A stretch of DNA of 64,000 bases from Mesorhizobium sp. LHD-90 (lineage in GTDB: Bacteria; Pseudomonadota; Alphaproteobacteria; Rhizobiales; Rhizobiaceae): contig NZ_JAVFVV010000015.1 of NCBI RefSeq assembly GCF_030929505.1, forward strand, positions 62,001 through 126,000, written 5' to 3'. A program made the position numbers and the translations under genes. Under the pieces are notes generated by a model, which was given only the letters and a program-made list of their open reading frames with translations, was not told the DNA's origin and did no database searches. How positions within the stretch are numbered: position 1 is the first letter of the stretch; the number at the start of each line of letters is the position of its first letter. Below, piece by piece: positions 62,849 through 64,000 of this stretch.

Positions 62849-64000
62849 TCAGCGGGTCAGGGCGTCAAGGATGCGCGCCCACGAGCGCTGGCCCTTGTGG
62901 AAAGAGGCCAGCTCGTATTTCTCGTTGGGCGAATGGATGCGGTCGTCCGACAGGCCGAAGCCGACCAGCAACGAGCCCATGCCGAGATAGGTCTGGAAAT
63001 CGCCGACCACGGGGATCGAGCCGCCGGCGGCGATCATCACCGCCGGCTTGTTCCATTCGTCGGTGAGCGCGGTCTGCGCCTTGATGAGGAACGGCGAGTC
63101 GTAGGAGAGCTGGATAGCCGGCGAGCCGCCATGCGGATGGAACTCGACCGAGCAGTCGCCCGGAATCCTCTCGTGCACGAAGGCACGGAAAGCCTCGCGG
63201 ATCTTTGCCGGGTCCTGCTTGTGGACGAGGCGGAACGAGACCTTGGCGAAGGCTTCCGCCGCGATCACGGTCTTGAAACCCTTGCCGGTGTAGCCACCTG
63301 AGATGCCGTTAAACTCGGCGGTCGGGCGCGCCCACACCAGTTCCAGTACCGAACGGCCCTGTTCGCCCGCCGGGACCGACAGGCCGATCGGGCCGAGGAA
63401 GGTTTCGGCGGTCTCGCCAAGCCCTTGCCAGGCTTTCAGGATCTGGGTCGGGGTTTCCTCGACCCCGTCATAGAAGCCGGGGATGGTGATGCGGCCGGTG
63501 TCGTCATGGATGTCGGCCAGCACTTTCGCCAGGATGCGGACCGGATTTGCCGCCGCGCCGCCGAACTCGCCCGAATGCAGGTCGCGGTTGGCCGCCTTGA
63601 CCACGACTTCCTCGCCGACCAGCCCACGCAAGCCGACGGTGATGGCCGGCGTTTCCTGGTCCCACATGCCGGTGTCGCAGACCAGCGCGAAGTCGGCCTT
63701 CAACTCCGCGGCATTGGCCTCGAGGAAGGGTTTCAGCGACGGCGAGCCGGACTCCTCCTCGCCCTCGAACAGGATGGTGATGCGGCAGGGCAGCGACCCA
63801 TGCACCACCTTCCAGGCGCGGCAGGTCTCGACGAAGGTCATCAACTGGCCCTTGTCGTCGGCCGAGCCACGCCCGGTGATCACTTTTCGGCCGGGCTCCA
63901 GTTCCTTGACCTTCGGGTCGAAGGGATCGTCGTGCCACAGGTTCAGCGGATCGACCGGCTGCACGTCGTAATGGCCGTAAAACAGCAGATGCGGCGACCC
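62849..64000 (-). CDS. M20-family metallopeptidase/dipeptidase (5' end outside the window)
   Basis: A dipeptidase of the M20/M25/M40 family, 384 codons seen; the N-terminus lies beyond 64000. In frame at the edge is YGHYDVQPVDP, the first zinc His-Asp. GRGSADDKGQLM holds the second Asp, FEGEEESGSPSL the two catalytic Glu, and the lid domain follows with DLHSGEFGGAAANPVRILAKVL. The C-terminal part (MIAAGGSIPVVGDFQTYLGMGSLLVGFGLSDDRIHSPNEKYELASFHKGQ) carries the last zinc His. It hydrolyses dipeptides or acylated amino acids in the cytoplasm. Confidence 0.93.
   Translation of the reverse strand, partial: GSPHLLFYGHYDVQPVDPLNLWHDDPFDPKVKELEPGRKVITGRGSADDKGQLMTFVETCRAWKVVHGSLPCRITILFEGEEESGSPSLKPFLEANAAELKADFALVCDTGMWDQETPAITVGLRGLVGEEVVVKAANRDLHSGEFGGAAANPVRILAKVLADIHDDTGRITIPGFYDGVEETPTQILKAWQGLGETAETFLGPIGLSVPAGEQGRSVLELVWARPTAEFNGISGGYTGKGFKTVIAAEAFAKVSFRLVHKQDPAKIREAFRAFVHERIPGDCSVEFHPHGGSPAIQLSYDSPFLIKAQTALTDEWNKPAVMIAAGGSIPVVGDFQTYLGMGSLLVGFGLSDDRIHSPNEKYELASFHKGQRSWARILDALTR

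Overview
The window reads as a chromosomal piece of a high-GC alphaproteobacterium of the order Hyphomicrobiales (Rhizobiales), most like Mesorhizobium or another Phyllobacteriaceae genus. The grounds are the order lsrB/vtlR-type LysR gene, trxB, Lrp gene, lipopolysaccharide genes, lpsB-type gene, greA; the tandem extensin-like genes; small DUF1127 and DUF3775 proteins; and short palindromic intergenic repeats of the rhizobial type. The genus is an inference from recall and was not checked by a search. No tRNA, rRNA, CRISPR array, complete insertion sequence or prophage was seen.

Layout. 1-6.4 kb: a flavin monooxygenase, a cupin, an orphan PAAR protein with a long coiled-coil tail, an MHS-family transporter and two small proteins. 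6.5-13.4 kb: an EF-G-like GTPase, a CadC-like regulator with a TolB/TPR output module, an orphan msrP behind an EcfG-like promoter, a candidate anti-Shine-Dalgarno small RNA on the minus strand, a MITE-like repeat and a membrane methyltransferase. 13.4-24.8 kb: the lsrB-trxB-Lrp block, then an island of surface-glycan genes. It holds an ELM1-family protein, three sialyltransferase-like proteins, a TylF-like methyltransferase and several glycosyltransferases, and it ends in the greA-lpsB-GT25 operon. greA has its own intrinsic terminator in the leader.

25-36.7 kb: a PQQ-type sugar dehydrogenase, small conserved proteins and two tandem extensin-like genes. A 1.9-kb accessory segment follows, bounded by a second, decayed copy of the extensin 3' end. 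It carries an unrecognised 470-residue protein with a PD-(D/E)XK-like motif and a glycine-rich membrane segment. Just beyond the remnant lies a RelE/HigB-type toxin-antitoxin pair whose promoter contains paired palindromes. Then come a class III adenylate cyclase that shares its output module with the CadC-like protein, an LssY-type protein and a CorC/HlyC-type membrane protein.

36.7-64 kb: an intergenic region with strong RNA structure, an FMN reductase with a divergent HxlR regulator, a thioesterase, a GMC oxidoreductase/enolase-superfamily pair, a coiled-coil protein behind a CtrA-like site, uvrB with long extensions at both ends, a DUF1127/LysR divergent pair, a fatty acid desaturase, ribokinase, an Ada-like methyltransferase, a single-chain restriction-modification enzyme, nth, a frameshifted DUF4304-like gene, a GNAT acetyltransferase, a DUF2793 protein, an RNase D-like exonuclease, and an M20 peptidase cut by the window end.

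Most genes are ordinary housekeeping or accessory chromosomal genes. The least explained parts are the sialyltransferase-like trio with a methyltransferase gene remnant, the segment at 29.6-31.5 kb, the CCUCCUCCC small RNA, and the PAAR protein with no type VI secretion genes in view.
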